A program made the position numbers and the translations under genes. Source: Scalesia atractyloides (Eukaryota; Streptophyta; Magnoliopsida; Asterales; Asteraceae). Taken from it: a DNA stretch of 64,000 bases. The notes beneath the pieces were generated by a model. That model saw only the letters and a program-made list of their open reading frames with translations. It did no database searches and was not told where the DNA came from. Where the stretch lies: the NCBI GenBank assembly GCA_947069175.1, contig CAMTDV010000030.1, positions 92,933,916 to 92,997,915 of the forward strand. Direction: 5' to 3'. Shown here piece by piece: positions 1 through 8,868 of the stretch. How positions within the stretch are numbered: the stretch's first letter is position 1; each line of letters begins with the position of its first letter.

Positions 1-62
1 AACCCGGGTCTGTACCGGTTCAACAAACAACTTATCACCCAGCCGATCAACCGCTCCGCCAC
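1..62 (-). other. tRNA-like module 1 (partial, antisense to LTR)
   Basis: This is the right-hand part of a minus-strand tRNA-like sequence, complete in the 3' LTR at 6121-6195. The A-box region (GGCGGAGCGGTTGATCGG on the minus strand) is present. Most of the B-box side lies left of the window. Confidence 0.6.
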
Positions 63-329
63 TTTGATTTTCTGATAATAAAAGGAATCAATTAATTCAA
101 ATAATAAAGTGCGGAAGTCAAAATTCAGTCAATTTGCGCCCAAATAGCAGTCGTCGGAAATCCCGACGACTTCGCCGATAATTTACGTTTCCGCTCAATT
201 TAACCGAAGAATTAACTCCCACGACGGTTATAACCGACGTCTGAACCCGCGACATCAGTCGTAACCGCCGGAGAACGGCTGACTTCGAATTGAGACCGAA
301 TTCAGACCCCATACATCTCGATACTACCC

Positions 330-337
330 TATAAATT
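330..337 (+). promoter_or_regulatory. Putative Pol II TATA box of the LTR promoter
   Basis: TATAAATT sits in a CCCTATAAATTCACCC context. The related solo LTR keeps a TATAAATA box in the same relative place (12742-12749, minus). The 3' LTR of A has lost it within a 456-base deletion. Conservation between diverged LTRs supports a promoter role, but the start site is inferred. Confidence 0.5.
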
Positions 338-769
338 CACCCACAACTCACCAGAAACCTTTCACTCTCAAATCGCACCCTTTCTCGGCGAAAACTCACT
401 CGCCGGAAATATTCTGTTCGTCGCCGGAAAACCGAGTCCTTAATCTCTGAGCTTTACTGAACCCCCTAAACTTATACTGAAGTCACCCACACCCTTTGTA
501 AGCTTTCTGAAGATTCTCTGCTGCAAGACACTCGTCGCCGGAAGAGATTGTTGTCGCCGGAGTTTCGCCGGAGAAACAGAGGAATTCAATCGGTATACCT
601 CACGCTTAATTTCTTCATTCTTTTTATGTAATCTCACTTCTAATTAACCCTCTGTCACTAAAGAACATGTTTTAATCATCGAACCAGTCGATTTCCGATT
701 CTGGTTAAAACCAGTGAGGAAGACGATGTTCGGCAATGTTTAAGTATAATTAAAAGCAAGATATTACTC

Positions 770-845
770 GGGTTAGACACACAGTCCAGCGGTGGACTGT
801 GTGCACAATAAACACTAACGTCGCGAGTTCGAATCTGTTCCAGCC
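770..845 (+). other. tRNA-like module 2 in 5' LTR
   Basis: A D-arm-like hairpin (AGTCC, AGCGGT, GGACT) is followed about 40 bases on by a B-box (GAGTTCGAATC, 825-835). Spacing fits a Pol III type-2 internal promoter. The acceptor and anticodon stems do not pair well, so this is tRNA-like rather than a functional tRNA gene. Confidence 0.6.
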
Positions 846-940
846 TTACTCACTTGAAATAAAAATCTGCCTTTTTAAACTGAACCGGGTGGACTTACAG
901 TCTATGTTAAGTATAATAAAAACCGAGTTAATAACCAAGT

Positions 941-1013
941 GAGACACACAGTCCAGCGGTGGACTGTGTGTATGCTAACCCACAGGTCCCGGGTTCGAGA
1001 CCTGTGGAGCGCA
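941..1013 (+). other. tRNA-like module 3 in 5' LTR
   Basis: It has the same D-arm as module 2 (AGTCC/GGACT). The T-arm is unusually long: CCACAGGTC (980-988) pairs perfectly with GACCTGTGG (999-1007) around a GGGTTCGA loop. The B-box GGGTTCGAGACC is a good match. Confidence 0.65.
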
Positions 1014-1105
1014 CCGGTTCTCTGGATTAAAAATCGTTTTTAAAATAAAGGATTTCTATTTAAATCTAATTAATATATATATATAATTAAAATCAGATAT
1101 ATGAC

Positions 1106-1184
1106 GGGTTAGACACGTAGCTCAGTTGGTAGAGCTGCGTGCACGCGTACGGGAGGTCTCGGGTTCGAGCCTCACCCAGCGCAC
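1106..1184 (+). other. tRNA-like module 4 in 5' LTR
   Basis: This is the clearest module. The A-box TAGCTCAGTTGG (1118-1129) with D-stem GCTC/GAGC is identical to many elongator tRNAs, and the B-box is GGTTCGAGCC (1162-1171). The anticodon region is a GCGTGCACGC palindrome rather than a normal anticodon arm, and the acceptor stem does not close. It is probably a former Lys/Val/Thr-type tRNA or a SINE-like head. Confidence 0.7.
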
Positions 1185-1647
1185 TTATATTCTCATTCGA
1201 ACCGGTCAACGGTCAACGGTCAGAAAAAGTCAAATTTTTTTATTATTTTTATTTAATTATTTTAATTAAAAATCAATTAAAAATACTTAAAAATAACATT
1301 TTTAAGGTTAGAAAATAGCCTTAAACTCCCAAAATGCACCCATCAAATCCTACTAAAATGGATTAATAAAATCCGTTTACTTACCAAACCATAATGCGAT
1401 TTATCTAGGTTAATCTCACTCGTGGTTAAAACCACTTCGCGTGCATTCAACATCATCAACCGAACGCACCCACTGTGAGTGAATTCTTACAAATTCCCCT
1501 TTTTATTCATGTTTTGGGGTGTATCATGTGTCACTTAAACTAATTCTCTTATGCAAACTCGTGCTATACCATTATATGATTTAAACTAGAATGTAAATAT
1601 TGTTGGTTGTGATGTATTACATATTGTCAAGTTGTATGCAAATTATT

Positions 1648-1950
1648 TAGGCCCATCAGTTCCTCGTGGGAGACGAGTTGAACAACGCGTGCCTTAAAAC
1701 TCATTCATTAGGCCCATCAGTTCGTAGAACAACGCGTGCCTTAAAACTCATTAATTAGGCCCATCAGTTCGTAGGACAACGCGTGCCTCAAAACTCATTC
1801 ATTAGGCCCATCAATTCGTAGAACAACGCGTACCTCAAAACTCATTCATTAGGCCCATCAGTTCGTAGAACAAACGCGTGCCTCAAAACTCATTCATTAG
1901 GCCCATCAGTTTCCTCGTGGGAGACGAGTCGAACAACGCGTGCCTCAAAA
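1648..1950 (+). repeat. Six-copy 47/61-base tandem array in 5' LTR
   Basis: Each unit begins TAGGCCCATCAGTTC and contains AACGCGTGCC and AAAACTCATTCAT. The four middle units are about 47 bases. The first and last carry an extra hairpin, CTCGTGGGAGACGAG. A single copy of the unit exists in the solo LTR near 11331-11392. Confidence 0.9.
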
Positions 1951-2354
1951 CAATCATTTGATGTATGTGTGTGAAATTTTTAATATTATGTGTTGTGTGA
2001 ATAAATTTACATCTACATTTACTCATATGTGGTTATGCACATTATTTATAATCAATTGGATAAACTTGTTCAAATGTTTTCCATAGGATTCACTCGCCAA
2101 CTTTATGTTGATAAAAAACAAACCTTTTACACATGATACAGGTGAACAGGTTGAAGCAAGGAAAACATAGGAAATGCCTTAGAAGAGAACAAAGAAGCTT
2201 AGATTGATAGTTAGAACATGTTGTAATCTTCATTGTAAATTTCCATTAAATTGTATTTAATGAATATGAAACGCATAATAAATGTCATGAGCTTTGATGA
2301 TAACCCAATCATGCCCCGATCACCTTTTCCGCTGCGGGTCGGGGTGTGACAGAT

Positions 2355-2368
2355 TGGTATCAGAGCCA
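2355..2368 (+). other. Primer-binding site of element A (initiator tRNA-Met)
   Basis: TGGTATCAGAGCCA lies 3 bases after the LTR end and is complementary to the 3' end of plant initiator tRNA-Met, the usual minus-strand primer for plant chromoviruses and copia elements. Confidence 0.92.
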
Positions 2369-3121
2369 TGACTATAGGGATATATGATAGGTTATTAGAC
2401 CCTTAGAGCCTATACTATAGTTAGCCTAAATTTTAATTGTCTAGGTGGTTACATACAAACTTATGATATTTATTGTTTCATATTTGTTCATACTTACAGT
2501 CAAACATACATACTTATATACATATTCATATATCAATGTTCATATATTCAATTCATTTTCATACTCTCATTATTCAAGGATTTTTTTGCAATTTTCAAAT
2601 CTCATCAAAGTAAGTTCTGCGACGGGCATGTAGTAACCGGAAGGGTACAAGTACCGGTAGTCGGAACGTCCTGTCTAGGTTGGCATTCGTATAAATCCAA
2701 AATAACGGACCAGTTTGCCTACCTGGGGACTAACGATGAGAGTACGACGGACCTATTAGGCCAAAGCATGCCACACCAAACGTCGTTCGAACTAACCCCA
2801 CTTTGAGATGTCACCGTGTCCATACCTGGGCACATTCCGAATATCATACGTTACATATTTCTCGATTTTCTCCGGTTTTTAGTGTACGTAACCAGGCTAA
2901 CACATGCGAACCATATGAAAAACCCGGTAATCATGGGGGCCCACGTGATTACGAAGGTGAAGTATGGCGGCATGCAAGGCCCAATTACGAGCAAAGCCCA
3001 AGACATTCTATGGATGTAGTAGAATTATTTTTCTATATTTATTTTATGAGTGTTCATTCCCAAACACGACTCACGATCCCAAAAGCATCCAACTCATACT
3101 CTTGACATGTATTCCTTGTAG
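2369..3121 (+). other. Untranslated leader of element A
   Basis: No supported coding sequence lies between the primer-binding site and gag. The stretch GTAGTAACCGGAAGGGTA (from 2629), and the text after it, recur in diverged form in the leader of element B near 8398. That marks the two elements as related. The short open frames here are not conserved between the two leaders. Confidence 0.6.
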
Positions 3122-4471
3122 ATGTCTTCTAACCTCGCCCGTAGGAAGATGAGAGCAGGAAAAGCCCGTGAACGCATGGCTGCCCAAATCGCTCAGCAAA
3201 TGGCGACCGTAATACCCAACATCGTAGTTCAAGTTCAACAAGCCCTTACCGCTAATTCCGTCAACCCAACCCACCAAGAAGACCAAAACAATGTCAATCT
3301 TTCCCCAAAAGTCACTAAATGCACCTACAAACATTTCAAATCCTGCGATCCTCCAAAATACGAAGGTACTGAAGGTGTCACCGCTCTTCTCCATTGGTTC
3401 GAAGAAATGGAGAACACTTTTCTAAATTGCGATTGCCCCGATGATCGCAAAGTGCGTTATGCTACCGGTCGTTTACTTGGAACAGCACTCACATGGTGGA
3501 ATACAGAGAAGACCAAACGAGGTGTTGAAGATACTATGACTTTGACTTGGGAAGAGTTGAAGGGAATCATGACAAGACGGTTTTGCCCAAGAAGCGAAAT
3601 CAAGAAATTGGAGGATGAGTTCCATGCTTTGAATCAAAAGGAAGGCGACCACACCACATACAACAAGAGATTCCTTGAGTTAAATCAAATGGTTCCCAAC
3701 TTGTTCACTCCCCTCTACCGCTTGATCGAGCACTACATTCGTGGTTTTCCATCAAAGATTCAAGACTCTGTAATAAGTACCTCGCCTGCAACTTTGGAAG
3801 CAGCAATGGAGCTAGCAACAGCGCTCACCGAGAACCGAATCCGGAACAAAGATTTCAAGGAGGAGAAGAAGAAGGATAAAGCATCAACCGAAACCTCAAA
3901 CTCCACCCGAACCGAATCCTCTACACCACCCATTTCTAAGAGAAAACGAGATGGGCAAATCTTCGCCGTCACCCAACGCAACCCACCAGCTTCACAAGTT
4001 GTACCTCCCCAAACTATCCCAATCACTCATGTAGCACCCAACTCAACTTACCCAAATAAGAAACCTTACATTGGACCTAACCCTCAATGCAACACCTGTT
4101 TCTATCACCATCCATCTACCTTACCCTGTCGACTATGTGCGAATTGTGGACGCTACGGTCATTTGAGCAAGGTTTGCCGCACCTCTCAAAACCAAACCCC
4201 ACCCCCTACTTAAAACATGGTCCAAACATATCAACAACCTCAATACCCCATGTTCCCATATGTTCGAGCTTGTTTCAATTGTGGCGACCCTACCCATTTT
4301 AGAAACACGTGCCCTCGTTTGGTTAACATCATAAACGCCCAAGCTCAAGCAAACCCAGTTAACCAAGCAAATCAAACAAACCCAGCTCCACCGCCAGCAA
4401 GAGGAAGAGTTTATAACATCAACGCCAATCCTGTTGAAGATACTAACGGTCCAAACAAACCACTTAACTAG
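3122..4471 (+). pseudogene. gag: gag of element A (one in-frame stop)
   Basis: It encodes the structural nucleocapsid/capsid polyprotein. The start ATG at 3122 gives 363 residues ending at TAA 4211-4213. The same frame reopens at once and runs to 4471. The retrotransposon gag domain covers roughly residues 70-190 (TWWNTEK, TWEELKGIM, FCPRSE, KLEDEFHALNQ). A CCHC knuckle lies at about residues 339-352 (CANCGRYGHLSKVC), and a second knuckle (CFNCGDPTHFRNTC, 4271-4312) lies beyond the stop. The stop is compatible with a CAA-to-TAA change. No protease follows. Apart from this stop the frame is clean over 1.35 kb, which suggests recent activity of the family. Confidence 0.88.
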
Positions 4472-4853
4472 CCTTCTCTCACCAAGAATCAAGATTCAAC
4501 TCCAACCACTTAGTTTTTTTTTTTCTTTATGTTATCTCAATTTTCACGTATCTCAATTGGAAATTTATCCAAGAATTTTAATGCAATATACTAGTTCAGT
4601 TTGTTTTATACTCATTGATTTAATATTCATATCATCATACCTCACGACGTATCTCAGTTTCATCATTTAAAGAAGTTGAGTTGTGTCTCACTTCTACATA
4701 GACTAACCTCTCCATCATATTAAACGAGAGAGGTATTGTCATCATTCAAACATGTATACTATCAGAATTAAGACTCAAGCGCTGGTTGTTGTGTTTGTTT
4801 ATGTTGTAGAGTCGCATAGAACTAATCATAACTTGCGGATAAAGTCAATGAGA

Positions 4854-4916
4854 ATTTGACAAGAATATGGTGGATACGCCGCTGGTACTTCCTATATATA
4901 AGTATTCTTGTCAAAT
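4854..4916 (+). other. Inverted-repeat hairpin in block Y, copy 1
   Basis: ATTTGACAAGAATA (from 4854) is perfectly complementary to TATTCTTGTCAAAT (ending 4916), with about 35 bases between. It recurs at 5331-5392 with one stem mismatch. A role as a genomic-RNA structure is inference. Confidence 0.7.
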
Positions 4917-4989
4917 GATCGGAGGCATTATCAGGCGGTTATGAGAGGTTCCATGCATAGGCTGTTTGTGTGATTGATGTTTAGATTAA

Positions 4990-5253
4990 GTTATTCATTT
5001 TCAGTACATGCAACACGTTCGGCTCAGTTTGATTGAGCCTTGAGCACACAGACAATTTCATTTTCAGTACATGCAATACGTTCGGCTCCGTTTGATTGAG
5101 CCTTGAGCACACAGACAATTTCATTTTCAGTACATGCAATACGTTCGGCTCCGTTTGATTGAGCCTTGAGCGCACAGACAATTTCATTTTCAGTACATGC
5201 AATACGATCGGCTCCGTTTGATTGAGCCTTGATCGCACAGATATATATTTCAT
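4990..5253 (+). repeat. 69-base tandem array (about four copies)
   Basis: Units carry TTTTCAGTACATGCAA, then CGTTCGGCTCCGTTTGATTG, then AGCCTTGAGC. GGCTC and GAGCC can pair as a short hairpin. The 90-residue minus-strand frame over it is an artefact of a repeat unit divisible by three. The core GGCTCCGTTTGATTGAGCCT reappears inverted in the solo LTR near 11303-11330. Confidence 0.9.
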
Positions 5254-5330
5254 TTCAGTATTTTATGTTTGTTGTATTGGTTGTAGAGTTAAATAGGACT
5301 AATCATAATTCACTGATAAAACCAATGAAA

Positions 5331-5392
5331 ATTTGACAAGAATATGGTGGATACGCCGCTGGTACTTCCTATATATAAGTATTCTTGCCAAA
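5331..5392 (+). other. Inverted-repeat hairpin in block Y, copy 2
   Basis: This is the second copy of the 4854-4916 structure. The loop GGTGGATACGCCGCTGGTAC is identical, and one stem base is changed (TTGCCAAA instead of TTGTCAAA). Confidence 0.65.
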
Positions 5393-5914
5393 GGATCAGA
5401 GGCGTTATCAGGCGGATATGAGAAGTTCCATGTAGGATTTAGTATTGCCTAAGTTGAAATTTGTGTTACATTTATATCATCTCGCTATTTAAAGAAATTG
5501 GATTGTGTTCCATTTCTACATAAACTAACCTCTCCATCATAACAAACGAGAGAGGAACTGTCACCATACAAACATATATGCTATCAGAATGTGGATTCAA
5601 TTATTAGTTGTTGTGTTTATTTGTGTAGATTGTAGTATTAGAAGTTTTGCCTTAGGATATAACCCTAACCTTCTAAGCATATTCAAACTTTTATGCATGA
5701 AATCAAAGTTAGCAAATCAATTATGCTTATCAATACTTTTACAGTAGGCAACAAAAAGCGATTCCTGTAATAGGGTACTTAACCCTTACAAGGAACGTTA
5801 CCGCCTCAAACAAAAACTTAAACCCTAATTTCTTCTAAGCATGTAACTGTCAAACTAAACACCATCATTCTTTTAGTCAAATATATCACTATTTAAATTT
5901 CGGGACGAAATTTC

Positions 5915-5932
5915 TAAAAAAGCAGGGGATAC
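5915..5932 (+). other. Polypurine tract of element A
   Basis: AAAAAAGCAGGGGATA lies directly before the 3' LTR start TGTAACATCC. It is preceded by TTTCGGGACGAAATTTC, the same block seen before the 3' LTR of element B. It is the expected plus-strand primer. Confidence 0.85.
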
Positions 5933-6120
5933 TGTAACATCCGTCAAAAACGGATTTACCAAACCCGCTCCGTTTATCAACCGAACAGTCAGTTAAAATT
6001 TTCGTTGCGAATTAAATGCCCAAAATAATTTCAAACGATACATAATCAATTATTATACGGGGATATATAATTAGTTTTTGAAAAACTGTTAAAAATCGCA
6101 AAATAAAAATGTTTTGTTTC

Positions 6121-6195
6121 TGCCGGGTTTCGAACCCGGGTCTGTACCGGTTCAACAAACAACTTATCACCCAGCCGATCAACCGCTCCGCCACT
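6121..6195 (-). other. tRNA-like module 1 in 3' LTR (antisense)
   Basis: On the minus strand it has an A-box region GGCGGAGCGGTTGATCGG and a B-box GGGTTCGAAACCC with a perfect T-stem (CCGGG/CCCGG). It resembles the long-variable-arm Leu/Ser class. Orientation is opposite to modules 2-4. Confidence 0.65.
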
Positions 6196-6445
6196 TTGAT
6201 TTTCTGATAATAAAAGGAATCAATTAATTCAAATAATAAAGTGCGGAAGTCAAAATTCAGTCAATTTGCGCCCAAATAGCAGTCGTCGGAAATCCCGACG
6301 ACTTCGCCGATAATTTACGTTTCCGCTCAATTTAACCGAAGAATTAACTCCCATGACGGTTATAACCGACGTCTGAACCCGCGACACCAGTGAGGAAGAC
6401 GATGTTCGGCAATGTTTAAGTATAATTAAAAGCAAGATATTACTC

Positions 6446-6520
6446 GGGTTAGACACACAGTCCAGCGGTGGACTGTTTGCACAATAAACACTAACGTCGC
6501 GAGTTCGAATCCGTTCCAGC
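6446..6520 (+). other. tRNA-like module 2 in 3' LTR
   Basis: This is the copy of 770-845, with AGTCC/GGACT D-arm and B-box GAGTTCGAATC. Two substitutions (C to T and G to T type) separate the copies. Confidence 0.6.
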
Positions 6521-6616
6521 CTTACTCACTTGAAATAAAAATCTGCCTTTTTAAACTGAACCGGGTGGACTTACAGTCTATGTTAAGTATAATAAAAACC
6601 GAGTTAATAACCAAGT

Positions 6617-6689
6617 GAGACACACAGTCCAGCGGTGGACTGTGTGTACGCTAACCCACAGGTCCCGGGTTCGAGACCTGTGGAGCGCA
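6617..6689 (+). other. tRNA-like module 3 in 3' LTR
   Basis: This is the copy of 941-1013. The 9-bp CCACAGGTC/GACCTGTGG stem is unchanged. Confidence 0.65.
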
Positions 6690-6781
6690 CCGGTTCTCTG
6701 GATTAAAAATCGTTTTTAAAATAAAGGATTTCTGTTTAAATCTAATTAATATATATATATAATTAAAATCAGATATATGAC

Positions 6782-6860
6782 GGGTTAGACACGTAGCTCA
6801 GTTGGTAGAGCTGCGTGCACGCGTACGGGAGGTCTCGGGTTCGAGCTTCACCCAGCGCAC
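6782..6860 (+). other. tRNA-like module 4 in 3' LTR
   Basis: This is the copy of 1106-1184. The A-box TAGCTCAGTTGG is intact. The B-box has one change (GGTTCGAGCT). Confidence 0.65.
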
Positions 6861-7295
6861 TTATATTCTCATTCGAACCGGTCAACGGTCAACGGTCAGA
6901 AAAAGTCAAATTTTTTTTATTATTTTTATTTAATTATTTTAATTAAAAATACTTAAAAATAACATTTTTAAGGTTAGAAAATAGCCTTAAACTCCCAAAA
7001 TGCACCCATCAAATCCTACTAAAATGGATTAATAAAATCCGTTTACTTACCAAACCATAATGCGATCTATCTAGGTTAATCTCACTCGTGGTTAAAACCA
7101 CTTCGCGTGCATTCAACATCATCAACCGAACGCACCCACTGTGAGTGAATTCTTACAAATTCCCCTTTTTATTCATGTTTTGGGGTGTATCATGTGTCGC
7201 TTAAACTAATTCTCTTATGCAAACTCGTGCTATACCAAATGTAAATATTGTTGGTTGTGATGTATTACATATTGTCAAGTTGTATGCAAATTTTT

Positions 7296-7599
7296 TAGGC
7301 CCATCAGCTCCTCGTGGGAGACGAGTTGAACAACGCGTGCCTTAAAACTCATTCATTAGGCCCATCAGTTCGTAGCACAACGCGTGCCTTAAAACTCATT
7401 CATTAGGCCCATCAGTTCGTAGGACAACGCGTGCCTCAAAACTCACTCATTAGGCCCATCAGTTCGTAGAACAACGCGTGCCTCAAAACTCATTCATTAG
7501 GCCCATCAGTTCGTAGAACAAACGCGTGCCTCAAAACTCATTCATTAGGCCCATCAGTTTCCTCGTGGGAGACGAGTCGAACAACGCGTGCCTCAAAAC
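7296..7599 (+). repeat. Tandem array in 3' LTR
   Basis: It has the same six-unit layout as 1648-1950, with hairpin-bearing first and last units, so the array predates the insertion. Confidence 0.9.
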
Positions 7600-7999
7600 A
7601 ATCATTTGATGTATGTGTGTGAAATTTTTAATATTATGTGTTGTGTGAATAAATTTACATCTACATTTACTTATATGTGGTTATGCACATTATTTATAAT
7701 CAATTGGATAAACTTGTTCAAATGTTTTCCATAAGATTCACTCGCCAACTTTATGTTGATAAAAAAAAAACCTTTTACACATGATACAGGTGAACAGGTT
7801 GAAGCAAGGAAAACATAGGAAATGCCTTAGAAGAGAACAAAGAAGCTTAGATTGATAGTTAGAACATGTTGTAATCTTCATTGTAAATTTCCATTAAATT
7901 GTATTTAATGAATATGAAACGCATAATAAATGTCATGAGCTTTGATGATAACCCAATCATGCCCCGATCACCTTTTCCGCTGCGGGTCGGGGTGTGACA

Positions 8000-8868
8000 C
8001 TTAATACATATACATTGTGTCTTCCTAAGACACTTTTACACAATACACGTTTGGACGCTTGAAGACACTCGTAATATAAACGAGACGACTTCACTAAAAT
8101 AGGTGTGAAAATCGCAATTTGGTGAACGAATCTCAATCCGCTATACTTATTCTTTTTGCACGCAATTATGCCATCGAGTTAGGAGTGAAATCCAAACCTT
8201 GATGGAAAATTTCCAACTCAAAACTCTAGTGGACCCTTACCAACGAATCAGAAATTGCTCTTCGTTTGGTAAGTACCAACCACACTTAGGGTACGAAATC
8301 GTCAAGTTAGGGGTGAAACCCGCACCTTGTAGATTAAGTCCCATTCCTTGATTTTCACTCTCGCCAAAGTCTCAATTTTCCGATCGGTTAGAGACGTGTA
8401 GTAACTGGAAGGGTAAAATGTCGTTAGTCGCTACTCGATGAGAGCATTTTCCCTATAGGCCAAAGCACGTTTCTCTAATTCGAAAAGATCTTCGATTCAC
8501 TTTGGAATTGTCGACGATTCTCTACCCGAATCATTCCCATGTTTTATGAGCCTATTCTTTTTATGTGACTCAAATTTTATGTGTTTTAATACTTGTTACC
8601 TCGTTCATTTCAAACCGTTACACACTCGCACGTTTATCGCAATCAAAAACAATACTAATCCTCGTGAGCAAACTAAATTTATACTCTTTCTTTGTATTCA
8701 TACGTGAGTATACATGTCTTACTTGTTGAACTCATGCAAACTATGTGAACCATACTTGATGAACACACATGTGAAACTTATGTGAACTTTATTCATACTC
8801 ATGCATGCAAAACCTATTTTCTTTATTACAATCAAGTCTCATGCTTTTGTCTTGTTTACAACCTCTAG
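8000..8868 (+). other. Leader of element B
   Basis: It has no coding frame. A segment near 8398-8500 is related to the element A leader (GTAGTAACTGGAAGGGTA, then TAGGCCAAAGCACG). The left boundary with the A LTR is sharp at 7999/8000. Confidence 0.6.

Larger units (their letters stand above)
1..2351 (+). repeat. 5' LTR of element A (left edge cut by window)
   Basis: Position 1 aligns with 6133 of the 3' LTR, so about 200 bases are missing on the left; the full LTR would be about 2.55 kb. The end GGTGTGACA at 2343-2351 is followed 3 bases later by the primer-binding site. The LTR holds a TATA-like box, three plus-strand tRNA-like modules, one minus-strand module and a 47-base tandem array. 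Compared with the 3' LTR it has an extra 456-457 bases (about 254-710) and a few mostly C/T differences, which suggests a fairly recent insertion. Confidence 0.92.
4472..5914 (+). other. Non-coding 3' internal region of element A
   Basis: This occupies the place where pol would be but has no pol-like frame. It holds block X (about 4676-4800), block Y (about 4800-4960), a 69-base tandem array, a second Y (about 5262-5430) and a second X (about 5495-5625). Blocks are in direct orientation, but their order is mirrored around the array. The rest (5625-5914) shows nothing recognisable. Confidence 0.75.
1..7999 (+). mobile_element. Gag-only (non-autonomous) Ty3/gypsy LTR retrotransposon A
   Basis: Two near-identical long direct repeats (1-2351 and 5933-7999) bracket a 3.6-kb internal region. 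That region has an initiator-Met-type primer-binding site, one gag gene and a polypurine tract, but no protease, reverse transcriptase, RNase H or integrase in any frame. The LTR boundaries are TGTAACATCC and GGTGTGACA. This layout matches the gag-only non-autonomous class described in plants (TR-GAG type), which would need enzymes from an autonomous relative. The left end of the 5' LTR lies outside the window by about 200 bases, judged from the 3' LTR. It appears inserted in the leader of element B. The target-site duplication cannot be checked because the left flank is missing. Confidence 0.9.
5933..7999 (+). repeat. 3' LTR of element A
   Basis: This 2067-base LTR runs from TGTAACATCC to GGTGTGACA. 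Relative to the 5' LTR it lacks 456-457 bases (junction at 6385-6387), which includes the TATA box. It also has smaller deletions of about 12 and 18 bases. It keeps all four tRNA-like modules and the tandem array. Confidence 0.93.

Noticed and set aside
1106..1184. Functional tRNA gene
   Set aside because: A and B boxes and the D-arm fit, but the anticodon arm is a palindrome without a usable anticodon loop and the acceptor stem does not pair. Reported as tRNA-like only.
1648..1950. CRISPR-like pattern of regularly spaced repeats
   Set aside because: Units are contiguous tandem copies without variable spacers, in a plant LTR, and are duplicated in the 3' LTR.
2803..3105. 100-residue plus-strand frame in the leader of element A
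   Set aside because: No domain, not conserved in the leader of element B, and overlapped by other random frames.
4981..5253. 90-residue minus-strand frame with four near-identical 23-residue repeats
   Set aside because: It lies exactly on a 69-base tandem DNA array; a repeat length divisible by three keeps any open frame open. No start context or homologue is apparent.
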